Source: Legionella qingyii (GTDB taxonomy: Bacteria; Pseudomonadota; Gammaproteobacteria; Legionellales; Legionellaceae). From it: DNA of 64,000 nucleotides. A program made the position numbers and the translations under genes. Positions within the stretch are counted from its first letter, which is position 1, and every line of letters starts with the position of its first letter. The notes below the pieces were generated by a model, which made no database searches, had not been told where the DNA came from, and saw only the letters and a program-made list of their open reading frames with translations. The DNA lies in the NCBI RefSeq assembly GCF_003184185.1, contig NZ_QHJG01000005.1, forward strand, positions 62,001 to 126,000, read 5' to 3'. This document shows positions 45,016 to 53,899 of the stretch, piece after piece.

Positions 45016-46503
45016 ATGATCGAAGAAGTCGCTGTAAAACATCCTTGTGATTTAATTATATTCGGTGCTTTGGGGGATCTGTCTTGCCGTAAATTATTTC
45101 CTGCCCTATATCAGCTCGAACGCGCGAATTTGCTTCATGCTAATACCCACATTATCGGTTGCGCACGAGACGCATTTACCTTAACCGACTACACGGGGTT
45201 AATAAAATCTAAATTAGAGACTTTTATCGGTGAAGGGCTGGATGAGCAGGTTTGGTCACGTCTCATTAATAAGATGACCTATTGCTCGATTGATCTGACA
45301 CAACCTGAAGACTACGCAAAAATAACAGATTATGTGAGTCCTGATGAGCGAATAACCATTTCTTATTTTGCAATTCCTCCTTCTCTTTATGCTCAAGCAT
45401 GCCAAGGCCTTTCAAGTATCGGTTTAACCAAGCAACCGTCACGAGTGGTTTTAGAGAAGCCAATTGGTCATGATTTACCTTCATCTATAGCAATTAATAA
45501 TGAAGTAGCCCATTTTTTTGCTGAAGATCAAATTTATCGAATTGATCATTACTTGGGTAAAGAAACTGTATTGAATCTTTTAGTACTGCGCTTTGCCAAT
45601 GCGATTTTTTCTTCAAACTGGGATCATCAAGCTATTGATAAGGTTGAAATTAGCGTTGCAGAAGAAGTCGGTGTTGAAGGGCGATGGGCTTACTATGATA
45701 AATCAGGTCAAGTAAGGGACATGTTGCAAAATCATTTATTACAGATTCTGTCGCTTTTGGCAATGGAACCACCAATGAGTCTATCTGCTGAATGTATACG
45801 TAGTGAAAAATTAAAGGTATTAAAGTCATTACGGCCTATTTCTGATGCTCATGCTCATGAACATACTGTGCGGGCGCAATATGTGGGAAACGTGATTAAA
45901 GGTCAACAAATACCAGGGTATTTAAATGAAGAAGGTGCCTATAAAGGGTCAACTACTGAAACTTTTGTTGCGATTAAAGCATATATAGACAATTGGCGCT
46001 GGTCTGGGGTTCCTTTTTATTTATTAACGGGTAAAAGATTATCAAAAAAGCAAAGTGAAGTAGTGATTTACTTTAAACCGCAACCTTATAATGTTTTTAA
46101 ACAATTAAAACAAGATCTGTCTCCTAATCAGCTCATCATTCGTTTGCAACCGGATGAAGGGGTAGAGCTTCGAATGATGAATAAAATTCCTGGTCTTAGT
46201 GAAAGCATGCAACTACGAGACAGTAAGCTGGATTTAAATTTTAACCATCTCTTTAACTCACAAAGAATTGCCGACGCTTATGAACGCTTATTGTTGGAAG
46301 TGATGTTAGGCCATCAATATTTGTTTGTAAGTCGAGAAGAAGTAGAACAAGCTTGGAAATGGATTGATGAAATTAAGCAAGCCTGGGAAAGACAAGAGAC
46401 TCCACTCTATACTTATCCAGCAGGTACTTGGGGGCCTTTGGAGGTAATTCGTTTATACAATGGCAAAGCGCATGTATGGGGTGATCAAAATGCTGTTACG
46501 TAG
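45016..46503 (+). CDS. zwf: Glucose-6-phosphate 1-dehydrogenase
   Basis: The 495-residue enzyme (ATG 45016) has the NADP-binding 'FGALGDLSCRKLFPAL' and the active-site 'RIDHYLGKETV'. It oxidises glucose-6-phosphate to 6-phosphogluconolactone, the entry to the Entner-Doudoroff path. An upstream TTG at 45001 would add five residues but is less likely. It overlaps pgl by 14 bases, so the operon zwf-pgl-edd-glk-eda-transporter is compact. Confidence 0.97.
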   Translation: MIEEVAVKHPCDLIIFGALGDLSCRKLFPALYQLERANLLHANTHIIGCARDAFTLTDYTGLIKSKLETFIGEGLDEQVWSRLINKMTYCSIDLTQPEDYAKITDYVSPDERITISYFAIPPSLYAQACQGLSSIGLTKQPSRVVLEKPIGHDLPSSIAINNEVAHFFAEDQIYRIDHYLGKETVLNLLVLRFANAIFSSNWDHQAIDKVEISVAEEVGVEGRWAYYDKSGQVRDMLQNHLLQILSLLAMEPPMSLSAECIRSEKLKVLKSLRPISDAHAHEHTVRAQYVGNVIKGQQIPGYLNEEGAYKGSTTETFVAIKAYIDNWRWSGVPFYLLTGKRLSKKQSEVVIYFKPQPYNVFKQLKQDLSPNQLIIRLQPDEGVELRMMNKIPGLSESMQLRDSKLDLNFNHLFNSQRIADAYERLLLEVMLGHQYLFVSREEVEQAWKWIDEIKQAWERQETPLYTYPAGTWGPLEVIRLYNGKAHVWGDQNAVT

Positions 46504-47164
46504 TTTTAGTGAAGCTTCTATCTTAACAGATGACTTGGTTGAGCAGTTAAAACGGATTCTATGTAATGCAGTAGCTCAACGCGGTCACGCTTATTTAGTG
46601 GTTTCGGGTGGAAAAACTCCAATTGATTTATTCAAGACCCTAGCCAAAACTGATATTCCCTGGGAGAAAATTACAATTACTCTTACCGATGAGCGTTGTG
46701 TCTCCGCCCATGACCCGGATCGAAATGAACGTTTAGTCCGACAATTTTTACTGCAACATCATGCAGCTAAAGCTCATTTTTTGAGTTTATACAACGAGGA
46801 TTATTCTCTAGAGCAAACCGAGCAAATGATTGCTTCTTTACCTACTTTTGATGCGGTGGTTTTAGGAATGGGAGAGGATGGGCATATTGCCTCTTTGTTT
46901 CCTTGCTCTCAGGAACTAAGTATGGGATTGGATGATAATGCTGCTGCAGTACTCCGAATTAGTCCAAAGACAGCCCCTCATCAACGAATAAGCTTATCGA
47001 AAAAAAGATTATTAAATAGTCGCGTTATCTTTTTGCATTTGCTAGGTCAGAAAAAATTGACTGTATTGCATCAAGCAATGGCAGAGCATGATTCGATGGT
47101 GATGCCGGTGAGCGCTTTTTTAAATAACTTTGATGCAAACGTTCAGGTGTTGTATGCACCTTAA
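46490..47164 (+). CDS. pgl: 6-phosphogluconolactonase
   Basis: From the ATG at 46490 the product is 224 residues of the SugarP/DevB type: 'VVSGGKTPIDLF', 'ITLTDERCVSAHDPDRNERL' and 'VVLGMGEDGHIASLFP'. It hydrolyses 6-phosphogluconolactone. Starts at 46460 and 46481 are also in frame but would lie deeper within zwf. It is followed after 9 bases by edd. Confidence 0.94.
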   Translation: MLLRSFSEASILTDDLVEQLKRILCNAVAQRGHAYLVVSGGKTPIDLFKTLAKTDIPWEKITITLTDERCVSAHDPDRNERLVRQFLLQHHAAKAHFLSLYNEDYSLEQTEQMIASLPTFDAVVLGMGEDGHIASLFPCSQELSMGLDDNAAAVLRISPKTAPHQRISLSKKRLLNSRVIFLHLLGQKKLTVLHQAMAEHDSMVMPVSAFLNNFDANVQVLYAP

Positions 47165-47173
47165 GGAAAAATA

Positions 47174-49006
47174 ATGCACCCGGTTGTAGCTCAAGTTACG
47201 GATAACATCCGTGAACGGAGTATCCGTAGTAGAGAATTTTATCTGAAGCATATAGAACAATCGCGTATTAAAGGTCCACAGCGAAGCATGCTTCACTGTG
47301 GTAATTTAGCGCATGGCTTTGCTGCCTGTGCAAAGCAGGACAAAGCAAATCTGAGGGGCATGACTAAAGCCAATATAGCCATTGTTTCTGCTTATAATGA
47401 CATGCTTTCAGCGCATCAACCTTATCTGAGTTATCCCTCGTTAATCAAAAAAGCTATTTCTGCTGCGGGAGGTGTCGCCCAATTTGCAGGGGGTGTTCCG
47501 GCAATGTGTGATGGAATTACCCAAGGCCAGGCTGGAATGGAATTAAGTTTATTAAGCCGAGATGTGATTGCCATGGCAACAGCAATAGGTTTGTCGCACA
47601 ATATGTTTGATGGCGGCCTTATGCTCGGTATTTGCGATAAAATTGTTCCTGGACTGCTGATGGCGGCGTTGAGCTTTGGTCATTTACCTTTTATTTTTGT
47701 GCCAGCAGGCCCCATGCCATCGGGTATTTCAAATCAGGAAAAGGCCCGTATTCGTCAATTATATGCTGAGGGAAAGGCGGATAAAAATGCATTGCTTGAG
47801 GCGGAAGCCGCTTCATATCATTCTGCAGGCACATGTACTTTTTATGGCACGGCTAATTCCAATCAACTTATTATTGAAACGATGGGGTTGCAACTTCCTG
47901 GCTCATCATTTATCAATCCTGGTACTCCTTTACGTGATGCACTCACCTGGACTGCGGCACAACAAATTCTTTCTTTAACGGATTTAAATGATCATTATAC
48001 GCCCATAGGCCAATTAATGGATGTAAAAAATATTGTTAATGGCATTGTGGCCTTATTGGCATCAGGTGGTTCAACGAATCACACAATGCATCTGATTGCT
48101 ATAGCGGCTATGGCAGGTTATTCGATCAACTGGGATGATTTTGCCCAATTGTCAGCCGTTACTCCTTTGATTGCCAAGATTTATCCGAATGGTTATGCAG
48201 ACATCAATCATTTTCAACGAGCTGGTGGCATGGCGTATTTTATCCATACTTTACTGGATGCAGAGTTGTTGCATGAAGATGTTCAGACAGTGATGGGGTA
48301 TGGTTTGCAGCGATATACACAACAACCTTTACTGGATAATGAGCAATTGTTATGGGTTTCTGGCCCTTCTACTTCAAATGATGAGAGTGTATTAACTTCC
48401 GCTCAAACTCCATTTAAAGCTCAAGGCGGCTTGCAAGTATTAAGTGGAAATATAGGACGAGCTGTAATTAAAACCTCAGGGCTTGCTGCTGGAAAAAGTA
48501 AAATTGAAGCGCCAGCAGTGGTGTGTTCGAGTCAGGAGGAATTTGAACAGATGTTTCTTGAAGGCGCTTTAGACAAAGATTGCGTGGTGGTAGTGCGCTT
48601 TCAAGGACCTAAAGCGTGTGGGATGCCTGAATTACATCAATTAACCCCCAAACTTGGGGTGCTTATGGATAAAGGATATCAAGTTGCTTTAGTCACGGAT
48701 GGCCGAATGTCTGGGGCTTCGGGTAAGGTTCCTGCAGCGATTCATGTCACACCTGAGGCTATAGATAATGAAGTGCTTTCTCGTATTGAAACTGGGGATA
48801 TGATTTTAATTGATGCAGAACAAGGGGTACTGCAATTATTAGTTGCCGATTATGAGTTGGGATTAAGACCTAAAGCTGTTTTAACTGAAGTTGGGTCTTA
48901 CCTTGGCATGGGCAGAGAGTTATTCAGTAGTTTAAGGTCGCAATTTACAGGGGCTGAGCAGGGAGCATGTAGTTTGTTTCAAGGAAAAGAGTCTTGTTAT
49001 GAGTGA
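47174..49006 (+). CDS. edd: Phosphogluconate dehydratase
   Basis: The 610-residue enzyme belongs to the IlvD/Edd family: 'NIAIVSAYNDMLSAHQPY', 'PAMCDGITQGQAGMELSLLS', 'TCTFYGTANSNQ' (iron-sulfur cysteine) and 'VTDGRMSGASGKVPAAIHV'. It converts 6-phosphogluconate to KDPG. The end overlaps glk by 8 bases. Size and motifs agree with Edd rather than dihydroxy-acid dehydratase. Confidence 0.97.
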   Translation: MHPVVAQVTDNIRERSIRSREFYLKHIEQSRIKGPQRSMLHCGNLAHGFAACAKQDKANLRGMTKANIAIVSAYNDMLSAHQPYLSYPSLIKKAISAAGGVAQFAGGVPAMCDGITQGQAGMELSLLSRDVIAMATAIGLSHNMFDGGLMLGICDKIVPGLLMAALSFGHLPFIFVPAGPMPSGISNQEKARIRQLYAEGKADKNALLEAEAASYHSAGTCTFYGTANSNQLIIETMGLQLPGSSFINPGTPLRDALTWTAAQQILSLTDLNDHYTPIGQLMDVKNIVNGIVALLASGGSTNHTMHLIAIAAMAGYSINWDDFAQLSAVTPLIAKIYPNGYADINHFQRAGGMAYFIHTLLDAELLHEDVQTVMGYGLQRYTQQPLLDNEQLLWVSGPSTSNDESVLTSAQTPFKAQGGLQVLSGNIGRAVIKTSGLAAGKSKIEAPAVVCSSQEEFEQMFLEGALDKDCVVVVRFQGPKACGMPELHQLTPKLGVLMDKGYQVALVTDGRMSGASGKVPAAIHVTPEAIDNEVLSRIETGDMILIDAEQGVLQLLVADYELGLRPKAVLTEVGSYLGMGRELFSSLRSQFTGAEQGACSLFQGKESCYE

Positions 49007-49973
49007 TGATTTAAAATCTTATGCGATCGTTGCGGATATTGGTGGAACTTTTGCGCGTTTCAGCCGTGTCAATTTAGAAAACTTGGTCATGGATAAAATT
49101 GAAATTTATTCATGCGCTGCATATCCCTGCTTTGAATCAGTATTTTTAGCCTATAAGTCACAACATTCATTGGAAGAAATAACGCAAGCCGCTATTGCTA
49201 TTGCTTGTCCAGTGCTTGATGATGTGATTTGTATGACCAATGCACATTGGCGCTTTTCTATTAGTGAATCAAAACAAAAATTAGGATTGACAAAGCTTAA
49301 GGTTTTGAATGACTTTAATGCTATTGCAATGAGTTTACCGGTTTTATCGAACCAGCAAATGCTTCAGATAGGAAGGGGGGCTGCAAATCAAAATGGAACC
49401 AGGGCTGTTTTGGGAGCTGGTACTGGATTAGGTGTTGCTTTCCTTTTGTCAACACAGGGAGGATATTCTGCTCATGCCGGAGAGGGAGGTCACATAAGTT
49501 GGGGTGCAAAAACAGAACAAGAATGGTTTATTTATCGTTATCTCAAGCGAACATATGAGCATGTATCCTATGAGCGCTTGTTATCAGGCCATGGTTTGGA
49601 AAATTTATATCAAGCACTGGCTGCTTTGCATCAAAAAGAGACAGGCCATGTTCCTGCATCAGAAATTATTGCTTTGGCCTTAGCACAACAATGTACTATT
49701 GCTGAAGCGACAGTAGCGCAATTTTTCGCAATTCTGGGTTCTTATGCTGGAGACATGGCATTAATTTTTGCAGCCTTTGGTGGTGTTTATATCGCTGGTG
49801 GTATTGTGCCTCGATTAATTTCATTGTTGCACGGTAGTGATTTCAGATCTAATTTTGAAGAAAAAGGTCGTTTTAGCGATTTCAATGCGAAAATCCCGAC
49901 CTATGTGATTACTGCCGAGCAGCCAGGGATATTAGGGGCTGCAGTTTATTTAAAACAATCGTGGTCTAGATAA
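48999..49973 (+). CDS. glk: Glucokinase
   Basis: The 324-residue ROK-unrelated, E. coli-type glucokinase has 'VADIGGTFARFS' (phosphate 1), 'LNDFNAIAMSLP' (catalytic Asp), 'VLGAGTGLGVAFLL' (phosphate 2) and 'GEGGHISWGA'. It phosphorylates glucose at the start of this pathway, fitting a route from glucoamylase-released glucose. It overlaps edd, so the two are translationally coupled. Confidence 0.96.
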   Translation: MSDDLKSYAIVADIGGTFARFSRVNLENLVMDKIEIYSCAAYPCFESVFLAYKSQHSLEEITQAAIAIACPVLDDVICMTNAHWRFSISESKQKLGLTKLKVLNDFNAIAMSLPVLSNQQMLQIGRGAANQNGTRAVLGAGTGLGVAFLLSTQGGYSAHAGEGGHISWGAKTEQEWFIYRYLKRTYEHVSYERLLSGHGLENLYQALAALHQKETGHVPASEIIALALAQQCTIAEATVAQFFAILGSYAGDMALIFAAFGGVYIAGGIVPRLISLLHGSDFRSNFEEKGRFSDFNAKIPTYVITAEQPGILGAAVYLKQSWSR

Positions 49974-50060
49974 AAATGAGCATAATCGGATAAAGTCCTA
50001 TTTATGATCCCAGATTACACTTACTTCACCTAGGCAACGGTCGACTACAAGGAGAGCTTC

Positions 50061-50714
50061 ATGTCGTTCCCAAATTGGATGGTGCAGCCGGAAATTGTAT
50101 TTTGTACATCACCAGTTATCCCGGTTGTTGTTATTAAAGAAATAGAGCATGCTCTACCTTTAGCTACAGCGTTATTTGCAGGTGGTATCCATATACTCGA
50201 AGTTACACTTAGAACGCCAATTGCTTTGGATGCCGTTAAGTTACTTATAGAAACCTTCCCTGAAGCTTTAATTGGGGTGGGCACAGTAACTACCCCTGAA
50301 CAATTAAAACAGGTTGCAGACATCGGTGCAAAATTTGCACTGAGTCCTGGAAAAACACAAACCCTATTGACCGCTGGATGTACTTCCAGCATTCCATTAA
50401 TTCCTGGTATATCGAGTGTATCTGAATTAATGGAAGGATTAATTTTGGGGTATACCCATTTTAAATTTTTCCCTGCGACTGCTGCAGGAGGAACCAATAT
50501 GTTACGGGCGATGCATGGTCCTTTTCCGCAAGCAAAATTTTGTCCCACAGGAGGAATTAATGGGGGAAATTTTTCTGATTATCTGGCATTGCCTAATGTT
50601 ACGTGTGTTGGAGGTTCCTGGATAGTACCAGAAGAGGCGATTAAAAAAGGTGATTGGGCACTAATTACCGATTTATCTCTTGCTGTGCGTCAGAGCATAA
50701 GAGGATGGGAGTAG
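50061..50714 (+). CDS. eda: KDPG aldolase
   Basis: The 217-residue class I aldolase has 'LEVTLRTP' (active-site Glu), 'GVGTVTTPEQ' and the Schiff-base lysine in 'HFKFFPATAAGG'. It splits KDPG into pyruvate and glyceraldehyde-3-phosphate, completing the Entner-Doudoroff pathway. AAGGAGAG precedes the ATG. It is separated from glk by 87 bases, so a second promoter is possible. Confidence 0.97.
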   Translation: MSFPNWMVQPEIVFCTSPVIPVVVIKEIEHALPLATALFAGGIHILEVTLRTPIALDAVKLLIETFPEALIGVGTVTTPEQLKQVADIGAKFALSPGKTQTLLTAGCTSSIPLIPGISSVSELMEGLILGYTHFKFFPATAAGGTNMLRAMHGPFPQAKFCPTGGINGGNFSDYLALPNVTCVGGSWIVPEEAIKKGDWALITDLSLAVRQSIRGWE

Positions 50715-50795
50715 ATAGACAGTAGCCCGATGATTTTCAGGTTAGAGATAATTTTTTTATAGCCAAATTTTAGATTGTCGATCAAGGAGTTAAAT

Positions 50796-52214
50796 ATGAC
50801 ATGGGTTGTTGCAATTATCGGTTCGGTCGCTGGTTTTTTGTTTGGTTATGATGAAGGAATCATTGCGGGTTCTATAGAGTTGGTCAAAAATCATTTTGAC
50901 TTAAGTGCCACTCATGTTGGTGTTATGGCTTCCGCGTTGCCTTTTGGTGCTTTGTTCGGCTCTATGTTGATTGGTGCGATTACTGCATCAAAAGGAGTGA
51001 AACGCTTCGGCCGTCGCACACTACTGTCTTTCTCAGGAGTATTGTTCTTTTTAGGCGCATTAGGTGCTGGATTTGCGGATTCAATTACCATACTCATTAT
51101 TTCACGATTAGTTCTTGGCCTGGCAATTGGTATGGCTTCAGTAATGGCCCCCTTGTATTTGGCTGAAACAGCAACTTATGAGACCAGAGGCGCAGTGGTT
51201 GCTATTTATCAATTGGCAATGACAGTAGGAATCGTCTGTTCTTATTCAGTCAATTATTTATTTCTAGAGAACAATGATTGGCGTGCAATGTTTGCTTCAA
51301 GTGCTTTCCCAGCCCTGATTTTATGCATCGGAATTTTACTCATGCCAGAGTCTCCCAGATGGTTGTGCACTGTGGGACGTCGTGATGCTGCATCTAAAGC
51401 GTTAAAAAAACTACGTAAAAGTCATTCAATCGAGCATGAGTTGATGGATATCGAAATGACATTGGCTAATGAACCTAAAAAGGGAAGCTGGCTGTTGTTG
51501 TTTAAGAGTCCTTTATTACCTGTTTTGCTGTTAGGTACAATGCTATTTTGTTTACAACAATTGAGCGGAATTAATGTCGTAATCTATTTTGCACCTGAAA
51601 TTTTTAAAAATTTAGGCATGAATAATACTACCGGGCAAATATTGGCAACTATAGGCATTGGTCTCGTTAATTTGCTGGTGACGGTTATTGCGATGCTTAG
51701 CGTTGATAAAATAGGTCGTCGTAAACTCCTGTTGTTTGGTTTTTCTGGTATGTGTTTCAGTCTATTGTCCTTATGCATGTTTTCAGTATATCAAGTCATT
51801 TGGCTTCCTTATTTATCAGTTGCTTGTCTAATTCTTTATATTTTTTCTTTTGCAGTAAGTGTGGGGCCAATACCGCATATTGCAATGGCTGAAATATTTC
51901 CTCTGCATGTGCGTGGCGCAGGAATGGGTTTTTCTGCTATGAGTAACTGGACTTTTAATACAATCGTCATTTTTAGTTTCCCTCTTTTAGAAAAAATGAT
52001 GGGTATTGAGTATACTTTTGCTTTGTATGCAGTGATTTGTCTTTTAGGCCTTATATATACTTATTTTTATATGCCTGAGACAAAAGGTATCAGTCTTGAA
52101 CAAATTGAGAATTACATTATGTCTGGTAAGCCACTACGTTTATTAGGGCGCGAAGAGGTGCTTCCGACCGAAGAGGTTGGTAAAAAAGAGCCGTCATATT
52201 TGGCTTCTACCTAA
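50796..52214 (+). CDS. MFS sugar transporter (YwtG/XylE-type)
   Basis: From the ATG at 50796, preceded by AAGGAG, the product is 472 residues with twelve helices. Sugar porter signatures: 'GSVAGFLFGYDEGIIAGS', 'GRRTLLSFSG', 'PESPRWLC', 'QQLSGINVVIYFAPEIF', 'DKIGRRKLLLFG' and 'MPETKGISLEQIE'. It belongs with proton-coupled hexose transporters. As last gene of the operon it would import glucose for glk. Confidence 0.93.
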   Translation: MTWVVAIIGSVAGFLFGYDEGIIAGSIELVKNHFDLSATHVGVMASALPFGALFGSMLIGAITASKGVKRFGRRTLLSFSGVLFFLGALGAGFADSITILIISRLVLGLAIGMASVMAPLYLAETATYETRGAVVAIYQLAMTVGIVCSYSVNYLFLENNDWRAMFASSAFPALILCIGILLMPESPRWLCTVGRRDAASKALKKLRKSHSIEHELMDIEMTLANEPKKGSWLLLFKSPLLPVLLLGTMLFCLQQLSGINVVIYFAPEIFKNLGMNNTTGQILATIGIGLVNLLVTVIAMLSVDKIGRRKLLLFGFSGMCFSLLSLCMFSVYQVIWLPYLSVACLILYIFSFAVSVGPIPHIAMAEIFPLHVRGAGMGFSAMSNWTFNTIVIFSFPLLEKMMGIEYTFALYAVICLLGLIYTYFYMPETKGISLEQIENYIMSGKPLRLLGREEVLPTEEVGKKEPSYLAST

Positions 52215-52229
52215 AAAATAATAGAAAAA

Positions 52230-52262
52230 CTAGCCATTGGTTTTTCAAAAACCGTTGGCTAG
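52230..52262 (-). terminator. Terminator of the glucoamylase gene
   Basis: CTAGCCA..GGTTTTT and AAAAACC..TGGCTAG form a long stem with two mismatches and a minimal loop. On the minus strand it is followed by GTTTTTCTATTATTTTTTAG, a U-rich tail. It lies between convergent genes and may also stop the plus-strand operon. Confidence 0.75.
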
Positions 52263-52281
52263 TGAAGGATTTCCTCGAAGA

Positions 52282-53568
52282 TTATTTTAATTTGATGATT
52301 AGTTTATCTCTTAACTCAATTGCACGTAAAACAGCTACATAACTCCAGGTTAATGATGGAGCTCCTTGTTGGCTCCCGGTATTTAAATTAATTTGCTCGC
52401 TTAGTTTCATGTCTTTGCCATATTTTTTTATAAGCTTCAAATAATTATCACCTGCTTGGATGTGTTTCGCTATTGTTGATTGATTTGCTTTGGTTAAAGG
52501 TAAATTATCAGCAAGTGTATAGTAATATTCAGCCATAGTTGCAGTTAAAATAAACCAAGGATTCCCTATACTATTGGTTTGATATCCATCGTAGGTATCT
52601 CCGGGATAGCGACCAAATAAAATTTCTCCTGAATGATTGCTATTAATTGGGAACATTGAATTAAATTGTTCATACAAAGCATCCACTGTATTTTGGACGT
52701 AGAGGCTATCGGGAGATAAAACACCATCTTTTTTGGGATTAAGTAAAATGCCTAAAATTATAGATGAATCTAGCTCTAAGGTTTTTTGTGGACCGGAATG
52801 GGGTGAAAGCGTTGCTAGAATTGTTTTATGCACCGGATCCAAATGCTCCATTAAGCGTGTGTCTATCAGTTTTGCTTGATGTTCATAATAAACTGCCGCT
52901 TCATTATCGTTGAGCCGGCGAGCAAGGGCTGCGCCTTCATAAAGTGCTTTTTGCTGAGCCATAGCAGTAAAAAAATGATATCCATACACTTCCTCCCAGA
53001 GATCATAATTTTTATCAGACCAGTGATGGGCTGTGTATTCCAAATCCATTTTAATAACTCCCATTGAATTTGGATCCAAATTGCTATTATAAAGATTGGC
53101 CTGTACATATTCGGCTTCATCATCATCTAATAATTGTTGTGCAAAACGAATCAAAACAGAGGCTCTTAAGGCGGGACCATCATTTTGTGGTCTGCCCCAA
53201 GGACCATCAAAAGGATAACCATTAATATAAAACTTGGGTTCTCCCAATATATCTTGTCCGGGTGATGGATCATATTGATGCTGAAGCTTTTGGCTCCAAG
53301 AAATATAATTAAATAAGCGTTCTTTATATCCAAACGCATGAGTGGATTCATACCATGTCTCAATCAATGTCATGGCAATCGCTGAATCGCGAATCCAATC
53401 ATAATAGTAATCTGGATTTTGTTTTGAAGGAGCGGCTACTATTGCTCCGTTAGATTGAATATTGGCAAAAAAATGTTGTCGAAGTTTTTGGATATCTTCA
53501 AAACTAAATACAGAACCTATTGCTTGAGTAACACAAAATATCATTAAAAAACAGATCCTTTTCAACAT
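52282..53568 (-). CDS. gamA: Secreted GH15 glucoamylase
   Basis: The 428-residue product has a signal peptide (MLKRICFLMIFCVTQAIGSVF). It has GH15 motifs 'YYDWIRDSAIAMTLIE', 'GPWGRPQNDGPALRASVLI', 'NYDLWEEVYGYHFFTAMAQ' (probable general acid Glu) and 'GNPWFILTATMAEYYY'. It releases glucose from starch or glycogen ends. Known: L. pneumophila GamA is secreted by the type II system. Its position next to the glucose import and Entner-Doudoroff operon fits one pathway from polysaccharide to pyruvate. Confidence 0.94.
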   Translation of the reverse strand: MLKRICFLMIFCVTQAIGSVFSFEDIQKLRQHFFANIQSNGAIVAAPSKQNPDYYYDWIRDSAIAMTLIETWYESTHAFGYKERLFNYISWSQKLQHQYDPSPGQDILGEPKFYINGYPFDGPWGRPQNDGPALRASVLIRFAQQLLDDDEAEYVQANLYNSNLDPNSMGVIKMDLEYTAHHWSDKNYDLWEEVYGYHFFTAMAQQKALYEGAALARRLNDNEAAVYYEHQAKLIDTRLMEHLDPVHKTILATLSPHSGPQKTLELDSSIILGILLNPKKDGVLSPDSLYVQNTVDALYEQFNSMFPINSNHSGEILFGRYPGDTYDGYQTNSIGNPWFILTATMAEYYYTLADNLPLTKANQSTIAKHIQAGDNYLKLIKKYGKDMKLSEQINLNTGSQQGAPSLTWSYVAVLRAIELRDKLIIKLK

Positions 53569-53899
53569 AATCTCCTATTAAAGTTGAACAATTTCATAGT
53601 ACATTAAATTGATTGGGCAGAGTATAGAAAAGTGCAAGAAGTGTTTTTTAGAATATGGAGCTTATTCTTGTGCATAGCTGATTGAAAAGACATTAGTCGT
53701 ACATTTTGAGCGAAATTGGCTCTAAAAATACTTGCTTATGCATCTTTACCATGCTTTTATAGTTATTTAATATTCAGTCTGTGCTTTTTGATGCATGATT
53801 AAGATTAGAAATAGGAACCTAAATGCAGCAAAGCGGAAGCTGGGTTGTGAATGGTAACGTTTAATTGGATTTTGTTTTGCCACGTTCTGGCTACAATAA
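53569..53899. other. Spacer between glucoamylase and RND pump genes, no gene seen
   Basis: About 330 AT-rich bases with no convincing frame on either strand. The promoter of the glucoamylase gene is expected at its left end. Confidence 0.4.

Noticed and set aside
50045..50548. Minus-strand frame of 167 codons opposite eda
   Set aside because: eda has all active-site motifs; the opposite frame is a shadow.
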